A stretch of 19,832 nucleotides of DNA from positions 1 through 19,832 of the forward strand of contig QNZU01000076.1 of assembly GCA_003978405.1 (NCBI GenBank), in the 5' to 3' direction. Origin of the DNA: Sulfurospirillum sp. GTDB lineage: Bacteria > Campylobacterota > Campylobacteria > Campylobacterales > QNZT01. The notes below the pieces were generated by a model, which made no database searches, was not told the DNA's origin, and worked only from the letters and a program-made list of their open reading frames with translations. The number at the start of each line of letters is the position of its first letter. The stretch's first letter is position 1. Below, in pieces: positions 1 through 6,978 of the stretch. Made by a program: the position numbers and the translations under genes.

Positions 1-804
1 AACCCTGAAACTAAGTTTATCTTAGAAAAATTTGGTTTTGATGATCCTATAACTAAAACTTCATACAAAGGCGAAGATGTCTTTATAACAGATACCACTG
101 ATCTAGCTCTTTGTCCTGATGATATCTTGGATGCCAATGTACTAGGAGTTGTAGATCACCATAAATTAGGCGATTTGACAACTTCAACACCACTTGAGGG
201 GTGGATTAGACCTGTTGGTTGCTCTAACACGATTGTAAAAGAGATGTTTGATTACTATGGTGTAGAAATTCCTAGCAACATTGCAGGTATTATGCTGTGT
301 GCGATACTGAGTGATACAGTGATCTTTAAATCTCCAACTTGCACCAAAGAAGATACAAAAGCCGTCAAAGAGTTGGCAAAAATCGCTGGAATTGAAGATC
401 CCAAAGCTCTTGGAATGGAGATGTTCAAGATAAAATCAGCCATTGAAGGGACACCAATTCGTGAACTTGTGATGAGAGATTTTAAAGATTTTGACATGAG
501 TGGTACCAAAGTGGGAATAGGGCAGTTAGAAGTGGTTGATCTCTCACTCTTTGATGATAAAAAAGATGCACTACTAGACGATATGAAAAAATTAAAAGAA
601 GAGGGAAATAGAGATTTTGTCCTGCTTTTACTTACTGACATCATAAAAGAGGGATCAGAGCTTCTTGCAGTTGGAGATGATCTTTCAAAGATAGAAAAAG
701 CATTCGATACAAAAATAGTTCATAATAGAGTTTGGCTAGATGGAGTATTAAGCAGAAAAAAACAGATAGTTCCATTTTTGGAGAGAGTATTTAGAGAAAG
801 TTAA
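1..804 (+). CDS. ppaC: Manganese-dependent inorganic pyrophosphatase (family II), 5' end outside window
   Basis: This enzyme hydrolyses cytosolic pyrophosphate to two phosphates and pulls biosynthetic reactions forward. The frame is open from base 1 and holds 267 codons. Family II enzymes are about 305-310 residues, so roughly 40 N-terminal residues, including the first metal-binding histidine/aspartate motif, lie upstream. A TTG at 127 is internal, not the start: recognisable family sequence (NPETKF at the window edge) precedes it. The DHH-domain signature VVDHHKLGD, then RPVGCSNTIV and the metal/substrate motif LSDTVIFKSPTCT, lead to a DHHA2 C-terminal domain ending in the substrate-binding SRKKQ. 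These match the order in Bacillus PpaC closely, so the assignment is firm. A PerR-like regulator follows after 50 bp on the same strand. Manganese-dependent catalysis beside a peroxide-type regulator is suggestive, but nothing in the sequence proves a link. Confidence 0.95.
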   Translation, partial: NPETKFILEKFGFDDPITKTSYKGEDVFITDTTDLALCPDDILDANVLGVVDHHKLGDLTTSTPLEGWIRPVGCSNTIVKEMFDYYGVEIPSNIAGIMLCAILSDTVIFKSPTCTKEDTKAVKELAKIAGIEDPKALGMEMFKIKSAIEGTPIRELVMRDFKDFDMSGTKVGIGQLEVVDLSLFDDKKDALLDDMKKLKEEGNRDFVLLLLTDIIKEGSELLAVGDDLSKIEKAFDTKIVHNRVWLDGVLSRKKQIVPFLERVFRES

Positions 805-829
805 GAATATATCAGTATCATTGGAAAAA

Positions 830-835
830 TATTAT
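830..835 (+). promoter_or_regulatory. Possible -10 element for the PerR/Fur-family gene
   Basis: TATTAT lies 19 bases before the ATG in the 50-bp gap after the pyrophosphatase stop. A start of transcription near 842 would leave a short leader holding AGGGTG as ribosome-binding site. No clear -35 is visible, which is common in Campylobacterota. Read-through from the pyrophosphatase gene is equally possible. Confidence 0.35.
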
Positions 836-854
836 CAACAAATAGGGTGCAAAA

Positions 855-1262
855 ATGGAAAGCTCTGAAAGACTTTTAAGAGAACACGGGATCAAAGTTA
901 CTCCTCAAAGGCTTAGTATTGTCAGTGAGTTAAGCGGTAGAGTTCATATGAGTATAGATGATCTGTATCAATCAATCAAAAAGAGCTTTCCATCCATATC
1001 TTTAGCGACTGTCTATAAAAATATCAATGCTATGATGGATATGAATTTTATCCAAGAGGTAAAGATACCAAATCAAAAGTCAAGATTTGAACTAAACAAA
1101 GAGCCTCATTCACACCTATTTTGTCAAAAATGCGGCAAGGTCGAAGATATTGAGCTAGAGCTTAACACTATTACCACCCAAGCTGCCCAAAAGAGCGGTT
1201 ACAAGATCGATGAGCAGTCACTAATCTTCTCAGGTATCTGCCCAAAATGTGCAAAAAATTGA
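855..1262 (+). CDS. perR: Fur-family transcriptional repressor, PerR-like
   Basis: This is a 135-residue metal-dependent repressor. A winged-helix DNA-binding domain (TPQR at 16-19, SLATVYKNI at 49-57) is followed by a dimerisation domain. Two CxxC pairs (C90/C93 and C129/C132) match the structural zinc site of the family. By spacing against Bacillus PerR, the regulatory metal ligands would be H31, E79, H85, H87 and D98. The aspartate at the D104-equivalent position (CGKVED) favours a peroxide-sensing PerR over Fur, because Fur proteins usually have glutamate there. However, position 79 is glutamate where PerR has D85, so the metal site is mixed and the subtype is inferred. It lies 50 bp after the pyrophosphatase gene and is preceded by AGGGTG. 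Its stop codon is inside the left arm of a long inverted repeat. A peroxide- or iron-responsive Fur-family protein is certain; PerR is the better guess. Confidence 0.85.
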   Translation: MESSERLLREHGIKVTPQRLSIVSELSGRVHMSIDDLYQSIKKSFPSISLATVYKNINAMMDMNFIQEVKIPNQKSRFELNKEPHSHLFCQKCGKVEDIELELNTITTQAAQKSGYKIDEQSLIFSGICPKCAKN

Positions 1263-1378
1263 GTTCTTTGATTTACTTTCTATTCGAACAACCTCTGCAA
1301 CGGAAGGGGCAAAACATAGTTTTGGAGCTACCCACTGTGAAGCAGTATGAGGACAGAAAGTAAATCAAAGAACTCAAT
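1258..1378. repeat. 121-nt element with 24-bp perfect inverted repeats between convergent genes
   Basis: Arms at 1258-1281 and 1355-1378 are perfect reverse complements over 24 bp (ATTGAGTTC...CTTTCT). The 73-nt interior continues the symmetry imperfectly: CCTC pairs with GAGG, TGC with GCA, and a central CAAAAC-ata-GTTTTG hairpin (around 1310-1325) closes it. A small ACTG-tgaag-CAGT hairpin lies in the right half. The element exactly fills the gap between the two genes. The left arm contains the TGA of the Fur-family gene, and the TGA of the mlaF-like gene abuts the right arm. No T-run follows either arm, so it is not a classical intrinsic terminator. A miniature inverted-repeat element or a bidirectional terminator/processing hairpin are the main options. 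Confidence 0.8.
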
Positions 1379-2133
1379 CAAAGTGTTGCAATCCCATCAA
1401 TAAATTGTCTGATAATTGGATTTTTACTCGTTTTGAAAAATTCCGGCTCTCTTGCCGCTAAAACTTTTCCATCATAAAGCATAATCATTTGATCTGCTAT
1501 TTTGAAACTCTCTTTTATATCGTGGCTAATTACTACTGAAGTGGTACCAAGTTCTCTTTGGAGCTTTACAATGAGTCTGGAAATAAGATCACTTGCAATT
1601 GGATCAAGTCCGCTTGTAGGCTCATCATAGAGTATGATCTTTGGTTTTAGTATGATGGTTCTGGCAATTGCAGCTCTTTTTTGCATACCTCCGCTTAGCT
1701 CATCAGGATAGAGATGCATCACTTCATCAGGCTTTAATCCGACCATCTCTATAGCCTTTATAACCTCTGCTTTTATCTCTTTCTCTCTTAGCTTGGTATG
1801 TTCTCTTAGTGGGAAGGCGATATTCTCATATATACTCATACTGTCAAAAAGAGCACCAAACTGAAAAGCAAAACCTATCTTTTTACGAAGCTCAAGCAGT
1901 TCTTTTTTGTCAAGTTTGGATACATCTTTGCCAAGAACAATGATTTCTCCTTTTGTAGGCTTAATCAGTCCGACCATCAACTTTATTACTGTTGATTTAC
2001 CGGTACCAGATGGTCCCATGACCACTGAGACGCTACCCTCTTTTATCTCAAATGAGATACCTCTTAATACCTTTTTTTCACCAAAATATTTATGAACATC
2101 TATAAACTCTATAATATTGTTATCTTTTTCCAA
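1378..2133 (-). CDS. mlaF: ABC transporter ATP-binding protein, MlaF-like (phospholipid trafficking)
   Basis: This is a 251-residue cytoplasmic ATPase subunit. It has Walker A GPSGTGKST at 40-48, signature LSGGM near 146, Walker B IILYDEPTSGLDP and an H-loop SHD. The Q-loop region FAFQFGALFDSMSI followed by FPLREHT is typical of MlaF/Ttg2A, which powers retrograde phospholipid transport with MlaE and MlaD. No permease or MCE-domain gene is adjacent, so its partners must be elsewhere. The start is TTG at 2133, immediately after the prmC stop (TAATTG), with AAGG eight bases upstream. No other start exists before residue 39. It is the last gene of the dsbD-protease-prmC operon and converges on the PerR-like gene. 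The ATPase class is certain; the phospholipid substrate is inferred from family resemblance. Confidence 0.88.
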   Translation of the reverse strand: MEKDNNIIEFIDVHKYFGEKKVLRGISFEIKEGSVSVVMGPSGTGKSTVIKLMVGLIKPTKGEIIVLGKDVSKLDKKELLELRKKIGFAFQFGALFDSMSIYENIAFPLREHTKLREKEIKAEVIKAIEMVGLKPDEVMHLYPDELSGGMQKRAAIARTIILKPKIILYDEPTSGLDPIASDLISRLIVKLQRELGTTSVVISHDIKESFKIADQMIMLYDGKVLAAREPEFFKTSKNPIIRQFIDGIATL

Positions 2134-2934
2134 TTAGCACACCTTAGCAATAAAACCTCGATCAAAACCGGCAAGATCTTTATAAAACTCGACATTATTG
2201 ATCTGTTTTGATTTGAAGTACTCTTTTATGGACTCTTTTTGGTCATATCCCATTTCGCAGCAGAGGTATTTTATATTTCTCTCAATAGCCAACTCTATTA
2301 TCTGCTTTATAATTTCATCACCTTTTTCGCCACCAAAAAGGGCAATATCTGGTTCATAGGAGAGTTTTTTTTCAAGTTGGAATGAGTTTTTGATGTAGGG
2401 TGGATTTGAGATAATCATCTGAAAATCCTCATCTATACCATCAAGAAATGAGCAGTTTACAAACTCTATTTTATCCAATACATTAAACTTTTTTGCATTT
2501 GTTTTGGCAATTTTTAGTGCATCGGTACTGATATCTGTCGCAGTGATTTTGATATCTTTGGATTTTAGAGATAAGATTGTGCTTATAATCCCACTTCCGG
2601 TACCAATCTCTGCAATTTTTGTAATCTTTTTATCCTCAATCAAAGCAAGTGCTTTTTCTACCAAAATTTCGGTCTCAGGTCTAGGTATTAATGCTCCATA
2701 ATCGATATAAAACTCTCTTGAAAAGAAGTTTACACTCTTTGTGATATATTCGACTGGATGATTGTTTTTAACATATTGTACCATCTCAAAAAAGAGTTTT
2801 TCATTCTTTATACTCTCATCTTCATGCATGATAAGCCAAAGCTTATCAACTTCAAGCAAAGATGACAAGATTATTTTCGCCTCTTTTAAAGGTATTAAAG
2901 ATGATGCCTCTTTAAGTGCCTCTTTAATTCTCAT
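2134..2934 (-). CDS. prmC: Peptide chain release factor N5-glutamine methyltransferase
   Basis: PrmC (HemK) methylates the glutamine of the GGQ motif in release factors RF1 and RF2, using S-adenosylmethionine. An N-terminal helical domain precedes the motif RPETE. It is followed by the SAM-binding loop EIGTGSG and the catalytic NPPY, at residues 89-93, 113-119 and 181-184 when counted from the upstream GTG. Two starts are possible. GTG at 2946 has a poor ribosome site; ATG at 2934 (MRIKEAL) has GAGAAG six bases upstream and gives 266 residues, so I chose 2934. The start overlaps the end of the protease gene by 11 bases, and its stop abuts the TTG of the mlaF-like gene, indicating translational coupling in one transcript. 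The identification is firm. Confidence 0.95.
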   Translation of the reverse strand: MRIKEALKEASSLIPLKEAKIILSSLLEVDKLWLIMHEDESIKNEKLFFEMVQYVKNNHPVEYITKSVNFFSREFYIDYGALIPRPETEILVEKALALIEDKKITKIAEIGTGSGIISTILSLKSKDIKITATDISTDALKIAKTNAKKFNVLDKIEFVNCSFLDGIDEDFQMIISNPPYIKNSFQLEKKLSYEPDIALFGGEKGDEIIKQIIELAIERNIKYLCCEMGYDQKESIKEYFKSKQINNVEFYKDLAGFDRGFIAKVC

Positions 2935-4132
2935 CAATCTTCTCACCCAAAGCTTTTAGACGATCTATCAATGGTGGGTGGGTATAGTAAAAGAGTTTAA
3001 AAACCGTAGATGATTTTGGAAAACTTTTGTTTTCATTTGCCAACTTTTTCAAAGCACTTGCCAAAACTTCTTTGCTTTGAACCTGTGATCCATACTCATC
3101 TGCTCTATATTCATTATGACGACTCACAGCACCCATAAGTGGCATATAAAAAAATGATACTACAGGACTAAAAAGTAAAAAGAGTGCTATAGTAGAATAT
3201 GGGGTATTTGAAACTCCTATGGCATTAAAAAGCTCTTGAGGAAGGTTCCCAAAAATTGCAAACATCAAAAAGAGCAATCCACCAACCAATGCAATATTTT
3301 TCAATATATCTTTATGTTTAAAGTGTCCAAGTTCATGTCCCAAAACAGCTAAGAGTTCATTTTTTTGAAGCTTTTGAATCAAAGTATCAAACAATACGAC
3401 TCTTTTTGACTTGCCTAGTCCACCAAAATAGGCATTTAGTCTGTTGTCTCGTTTACTTGCATCTATCGTATAGACACCCTCGCTTATCAATCCTGCATCT
3501 TTTAATAGATTTTCAATTGAGGTTTTTAGATCATCATCTTCTAAGAGTTTGAATTTATTAAACAATGGTGCGATAAAGGTGGGATAGATCATATTGATAA
3601 TGACAACAATAGCAAATACCACTACAAAGCCTACTAGCCACCAGTTTTGAATATGGATAATTATATTTGCTATAATCCATACCACAACTCCGCCAAAAAC
3701 AGCTGTGAGTAAAACAGCCTTTAGCTGATCTTGGATAAAGAGCTTTGGAGTAATTGTAGAAAACCCAAATTTTTTATCAAGATAAAAGTTGCTGTAGATT
3801 GAAAAGGGAAGTGATACGATATAGTTGATTGCCAAAAAAGATAGAATATATACCACACTTTTAAGTGCAATATCATCTATTTGTATTGTCATATCAAGCC
3901 ACTTCAATCCATACCCTATCCAAAAGATAAACATCGCATAATCGATTAGATCACTCAATATGCTCATTCTTTGACTCTTGACTTTATACTCAGCCGCTTT
4001 TACATAGTTTGATGGTAGTAAAATTACCGGAGTATCATGTTTTGCTCTGCTTACATATCCTATCTCCATGACAGATACATAAACCTTTATTAAAATATAT
4101 ATAAAATATACAATTCCTATTGTCAGTAACAT
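2924..4132 (-). CDS. M48 family zinc metallopeptidase, Ste24/CAAX protease type
   Basis: This is a 402-residue integral membrane protease. Hydrophobic segments lie near residues 1-20, 63-80, 92-112, 140-160, 165-185, 280-295 and 312-333. The zinc motif HELGH is at 266-270, with the third ligand in EYRAD at 341-345. The ending THPPLIDRLKAL is the usual M48A C-terminal pattern. Bacteria lack prenylated CAAX proteins. Members of this family in bacteria are thought to act in membrane protein quality control, but the substrate here is unknown. The ATG overlaps the dsbD stop by one base (TAATG), with GGAGAG three bases upstream of the ATG, so the two are translated together. It is followed by prmC with a short overlap. 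Family and catalytic residues are clear. Confidence 0.92.
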   Translation of the reverse strand: MLLTIGIVYFIYILIKVYVSVMEIGYVSRAKHDTPVILLPSNYVKAAEYKVKSQRMSILSDLIDYAMFIFWIGYGLKWLDMTIQIDDIALKSVVYILSFLAINYIVSLPFSIYSNFYLDKKFGFSTITPKLFIQDQLKAVLLTAVFGGVVVWIIANIIIHIQNWWLVGFVVVFAIVVIINMIYPTFIAPLFNKFKLLEDDDLKTSIENLLKDAGLISEGVYTIDASKRDNRLNAYFGGLGKSKRVVLFDTLIQKLQKNELLAVLGHELGHFKHKDILKNIALVGGLLFLMFAIFGNLPQELFNAIGVSNTPYSTIALFLLFSPVVSFFYMPLMGAVSRHNEYRADEYGSQVQSKEVLASALKKLANENKSFPKSSTVFKLFYYTHPPLIDRLKALGEKIDEN

Positions 4133-6036
4133 TATCTCTCCAGAACTTTTTTTAAAATATCTATAAACTTATCTGCATCTTTAAATCCCACAACCTGCAG
4201 ATCTTTTAACTCATTTTTATTCAAATCATAAAATACAATCGCCGGAGGTCCAACAATCCCAAATGTCTTTTGCAAAGCCAAATCAGTTTTACTGTTTTTG
4301 GTAACATCAATTCTAATCAGTTTAAATCTATTCATCAACTCTTGAACTCTTGGATCACTGAAAGTCTCATCTTCAAGCTCTTTGCAAGAGGCACACCATT
4401 TGGCACTAAAGTCTATAAATACCGGCTTTTTTGCAGTTGCAATCTCTTTTGCTAAATCTTTTTTATTTTGAACTATTTTAAAATTGATAGCTTGATTGCT
4501 TGAATTTAAATTTTGCATTTTTGAGTTTACTTGAAGATTTTTTAGAGGATCAAGTGGACTCTTACCACCTGTAAAAGTAGCAAACATCAGTATCAAACCA
4601 TATGCCAAAAGAATTACAGCAATCACTTTGATAAATTTATAAGCTCCGTTTGCACCCTCTTTAAAAGGTTCCAATGCACCTGCATAGACACCACTTGCTA
4701 TAAACAGTACCGACCATAGAAGCATTGAGGCTTGAGGGGGGAGTATTCTCGATAGAAATGAAATAGCAATACCTAGCATAATTACACCAAATACATATGA
4801 TACTTTTGTCATCCAACCTCCTGGTCTTGGCATAAACTTTCCTCCTCCAAGTCCTATCAGAAGTAGTGGTGCTCCCATACCTAGACCTAGTAAAAACAGA
4901 GCCAATCCTCCTAGCAAAATATCACCGGTTTGACCGATAAAGATCAAAGCGGCAGCCAGTGGAGGAGCTACACAAGGACCCACAATGAGTGCTGAGAGTG
5001 CACCCATTAAAGCTACACCAAAAAATCCGTTACCTTTTGATTGTTCAGATTTTTTATTAGCAAAATTTTGCAGTGATTTTGGAAGTTGTATCTCATAATA
5101 TCCAAACATCGAAAAAGCCAAAGCTACAAAGATTAGAGCAAAAACTATTATAACCCATGGATTTTGCATGGCTGAGAGTATATTTGCTCCAAATATTGCA
5201 GAGAATATTCCAGCGATCGAATAGACTAAAGCAGATGATACGATATAAACAAATGAGAGAAAAAATCCTCTTTTTGCACTCATATTTCCACTCTGTTTTG
5301 ACTCAAGAGTTATTATTGATGAGAGGATAGGAATCATAGGGAATATACATGGGGTAAATGCCAATCCAAGTCCTAGTGCAAAAAAGAGTCCAAGAACAAC
5401 AAAAAAGGAGCTATGTTTTAGCATATCAAGGAGTCTATTTTGCTCATTTTGAATAGGCTTTTTTTCTATACTTTTGTTTTTACTTTTATTTGGTACCACA
5501 TGAGCTTGAGTTTTGTTTTTGGCATTTTCTAATCTCTTTTGAATTTTTGGATCCATGCCCCATACCGCTACCTCATTTTTCTCTTTTTTTACTTCTGTGT
5601 TTTGAATGAGTTTTCCGTTTTTATCAAAGCTAAATGTTTTGCTTTGTGGTGGATAGCATAAACCCTTTGTAGAGCATCCTTGGCAGGAAACTTCGAGTTT
5701 AAACGGTTGTTTTCCTACGATATCATCAATCACTTTAAAAGGGATATCAACTTTTAACTCTTTCATATAGACACTATATTGATCATGTTTTTGAGGCTTT
5801 GGAAGATTAAGAGTGGAATTTAAAACTGCTTTTTTTGGTGAAATGATTTTGTATTTTACTTTGTCTTGATAGATATAGATACCATCTGATAGTTTTATAT
5901 TGGTACCAATTGAATCTTTATTGGTCTTTGCTGTTATCTTAAAAGCTTCATTTGCACTTATTACACCACTGTTAAAATCGTTAGCACTAAGTAATCCATT
6001 AAATATTATTATCAAAAAAACAACTATTGTTTTCAT
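4132..6036 (-). CDS. dsbD: Thiol:disulfide interchange protein DsbD
   Basis: DsbD carries electrons from cytoplasmic thioredoxin across the inner membrane to periplasmic thiol proteins, keeping them reduced for disulfide isomerisation and, in many bacteria, cytochrome c maturation. The 634 residues show all three modules: a signal peptide (1-18, ending LLSA), an N-terminal periplasmic domain with the redox pair C121/C127 (CSTKGLC), and a membrane domain from about residue 210 carrying FTPCIFP and VGPCVAPP. A C-terminal thioredoxin domain carries WCASC. An extra cysteine, C118, forms CxxC with C121, which the E. coli protein lacks. It is the first gene of a four-gene operon. A perfect palindrome and a possible -10 (GATAAAAT, 6075-6068) lie upstream. 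Full length, no defects seen. Confidence 0.96.
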   Translation of the reverse strand: MKTIVVFLIIIFNGLLSANDFNSGVISANEAFKITAKTNKDSIGTNIKLSDGIYIYQDKVKYKIISPKKAVLNSTLNLPKPQKHDQYSVYMKELKVDIPFKVIDDIVGKQPFKLEVSCQGCSTKGLCYPPQSKTFSFDKNGKLIQNTEVKKEKNEVAVWGMDPKIQKRLENAKNKTQAHVVPNKSKNKSIEKKPIQNEQNRLLDMLKHSSFFVVLGLFFALGLGLAFTPCIFPMIPILSSIITLESKQSGNMSAKRGFFLSFVYIVSSALVYSIAGIFSAIFGANILSAMQNPWVIIVFALIFVALAFSMFGYYEIQLPKSLQNFANKKSEQSKGNGFFGVALMGALSALIVGPCVAPPLAAALIFIGQTGDILLGGLALFLLGLGMGAPLLLIGLGGGKFMPRPGGWMTKVSYVFGVIMLGIAISFLSRILPPQASMLLWSVLFIASGVYAGALEPFKEGANGAYKFIKVIAVILLAYGLILMFATFTGGKSPLDPLKNLQVNSKMQNLNSSNQAINFKIVQNKKDLAKEIATAKKPVFIDFSAKWCASCKELEDETFSDPRVQELMNRFKLIRIDVTKNSKTDLALQKTFGIVGPPAIVFYDLNKNELKDLQVVGFKDADKFIDILKKVLER

Positions 6037-6050
6037 AAGAAGTTCCCCTT

Positions 6051-6064
6051 ACTCTTTAAAGAGT
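6051..6064. promoter_or_regulatory. 14-bp perfect palindrome in dsbD leader, possible operator
   Basis: ACTCTTTAAAGAGT is a perfect palindrome lying 14 bases before the dsbD ATG and just downstream of a possible -10 (GATAAAAT on the minus strand, 6075-6068). Its place between promoter and ribosome site fits an operator, but it is AT-rich and short. It could equally form a weak hairpin in the leader. Confidence 0.25.
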
Positions 6065-6099
6065 TTAATTTTATCAAAATATTGGTAAATAGATTAGCA

Positions 6100-6567
6100 C
6101 TATTTTAAAATACCTTTTTCATGATCAATTAGCCACTCTTTAGCTTTTGAATCTTTATTCCCCTTAAATTCACCTGCAGATCCGTCACTATTTGTTACTC
6201 TATGGCATGGGATAATCACTGGAAAAGGATTGCTCTGTATCGCATTTTCAACAGTTTTTGATGCAGAGGGTTTGTTGATAAGCTTTGCCAAATCTTCGTA
6301 AGTAACTGTTGATCCGTAAGGAAGGTTCATCACAGCTGTGTATATCTCTTTATGGGTCTCATCGCAATCAAAACGAAGAGGAAGATTGAAATCTTTTCTT
6401 TTTCCGCTAAAATAATCCCCTAATTGCCACTTTGCCTCTTGTAGCACCAAGCTGCCATCTTCTGGGTGTCTGTAATATTTTACAAACTCAACTGCTACAA
6501 GTTTACTCTCATACTCAGCGATCTCAAGTAATCCAATAGGGGTATGTATATATGTGTATTTTTTCAT
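6100..6567 (-). CDS. ogt: Methylated-DNA-[protein]-cysteine S-methyltransferase
   Basis: This is a suicide repair protein that moves the methyl group from O6-methylguanine in DNA onto its own cysteine. The active site IIPCHRV places the acceptor at C121 of 155 residues. TVTYEDLA and KEWLIDHE complete the family pattern, and no Ada-type regulatory domain is present. Two unusual points: the arginine that flips the base (R128 in human MGMT, in ARAVG) aligns with lysine here (SASKTV), and the glycine pair after the active site (YSGG) is replaced (EFKGN). It is divergent from dgkA with only 30 bp between them. No ribosome-binding site is visible before the ATG, and a -10-like sequence lies a few bases upstream, so the mRNA may be leaderless. 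Function is confident. Confidence 0.93.
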   Translation of the reverse strand: MKKYTYIHTPIGLLEIAEYESKLVAVEFVKYYRHPEDGSLVLQEAKWQLGDYFSGKRKDFNLPLRFDCDETHKEIYTAVMNLPYGSTVTYEDLAKLINKPSASKTVENAIQSNPFPVIIPCHRVTNSDGSAGEFKGNKDSKAKEWLIDHEKGILK

Positions 6568-6575
6568 ATTGATGA

Positions 6576-6583
6576 TATAATAT
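6576..6583. promoter_or_regulatory. Shared -10 region for divergent ogt and dgkA
   Basis: GATATAATATC (6574-6584) is nearly self-complementary and lies in the 30-bp gap. Forward it offers TATAAT (6576-6581), placing dgkA transcription near 6588. In reverse it offers TATTAT (6583-6578), placing ogt transcription a few bases before its ATG. The two directions would compete for the same site. Confidence 0.45.
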
Positions 6584-6597
6584 CACAAAAAGGCTAA

Positions 6598-6969
6598 ATG
6601 GAATTTTTAATGAACAATAAACCCAAATATTCACTTTTTAAAAATGCAAAATATGCGATTGATGGTTTGATCCATGCTTTAAAGAGCGAGACATCGTTTA
6701 AGTTGGAGCTTCTTTTTACACCTTTTGTACTACTTGCTATCTGGTATGTTCCGTTTGGATTTGAACAAAAGCTTATTCTTCTTGTAACACTGATTTTGAT
6801 TATGATTGTGGAGCTGTTAAATTCGGCTATTGAGAATGTTGTTGATCTTGTTACAAAACAGAAGCACCCTCTTGCAAAAAATGCCAAAGATATAGCAGCT
6901 ACTGCTGTTTTATTTTCTGTGTTACTCCATCTTGGAGTATGGATAATACTTTTGTTAGAGTTAAAATAA
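6598..6969 (+). CDS. dgkA: Diacylglycerol kinase (prokaryotic DgkA)
   Basis: This small inner-membrane kinase phosphorylates diacylglycerol to phosphatidic acid, recycling lipid by-products of envelope glycan synthesis. The 123 residues show the conserved VELLNSAIENVVDLV motif with its catalytic/metal glutamates, and KDIAATAV before the last membrane helix. Three hydrophobic segments lie near residues 38-52, 58-75 and 101-120. The start is uncertain. ATG 6598 has AAGG four bases upstream. ATG 6610 (MNNKPKY) would give 119 residues, closer to the usual N-terminus, with a weaker TGGAA site. A long open frame on the opposite strand over this gene is a shadow. ccoI follows after 9 bp. Confidence 0.92.
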   Translation: MEFLMNNKPKYSLFKNAKYAIDGLIHALKSETSFKLELLFTPFVLLAIWYVPFGFEQKLILLVTLILIMIVELLNSAIENVVDLVTKQKHPLAKNAKDIAATAVLFSVLLHLGVWIILLLELK

Positions 6970-6978
6970 GGATATTTT

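Noticed and set aside
255..644. 129-codon open frame antisense to the pyrophosphatase gene
   Set aside because: It is a low-complexity serine-rich shadow of a well conserved gene, with no ribosome site.
820..840. Sigma-54 promoter upstream of the PerR-like gene (TTGGAAAAATATTATC)
   Set aside because: GG is present, but the position ten bases on is TC rather than GC, so the invariant -12 element is missing.
1258..1378. Integron attC site
   Set aside because: The size and imperfect central pairing resemble attC, but the ends lack the RYYYAAC and GTTRRRY core sites in the right places. No integrase or cassette array is near.
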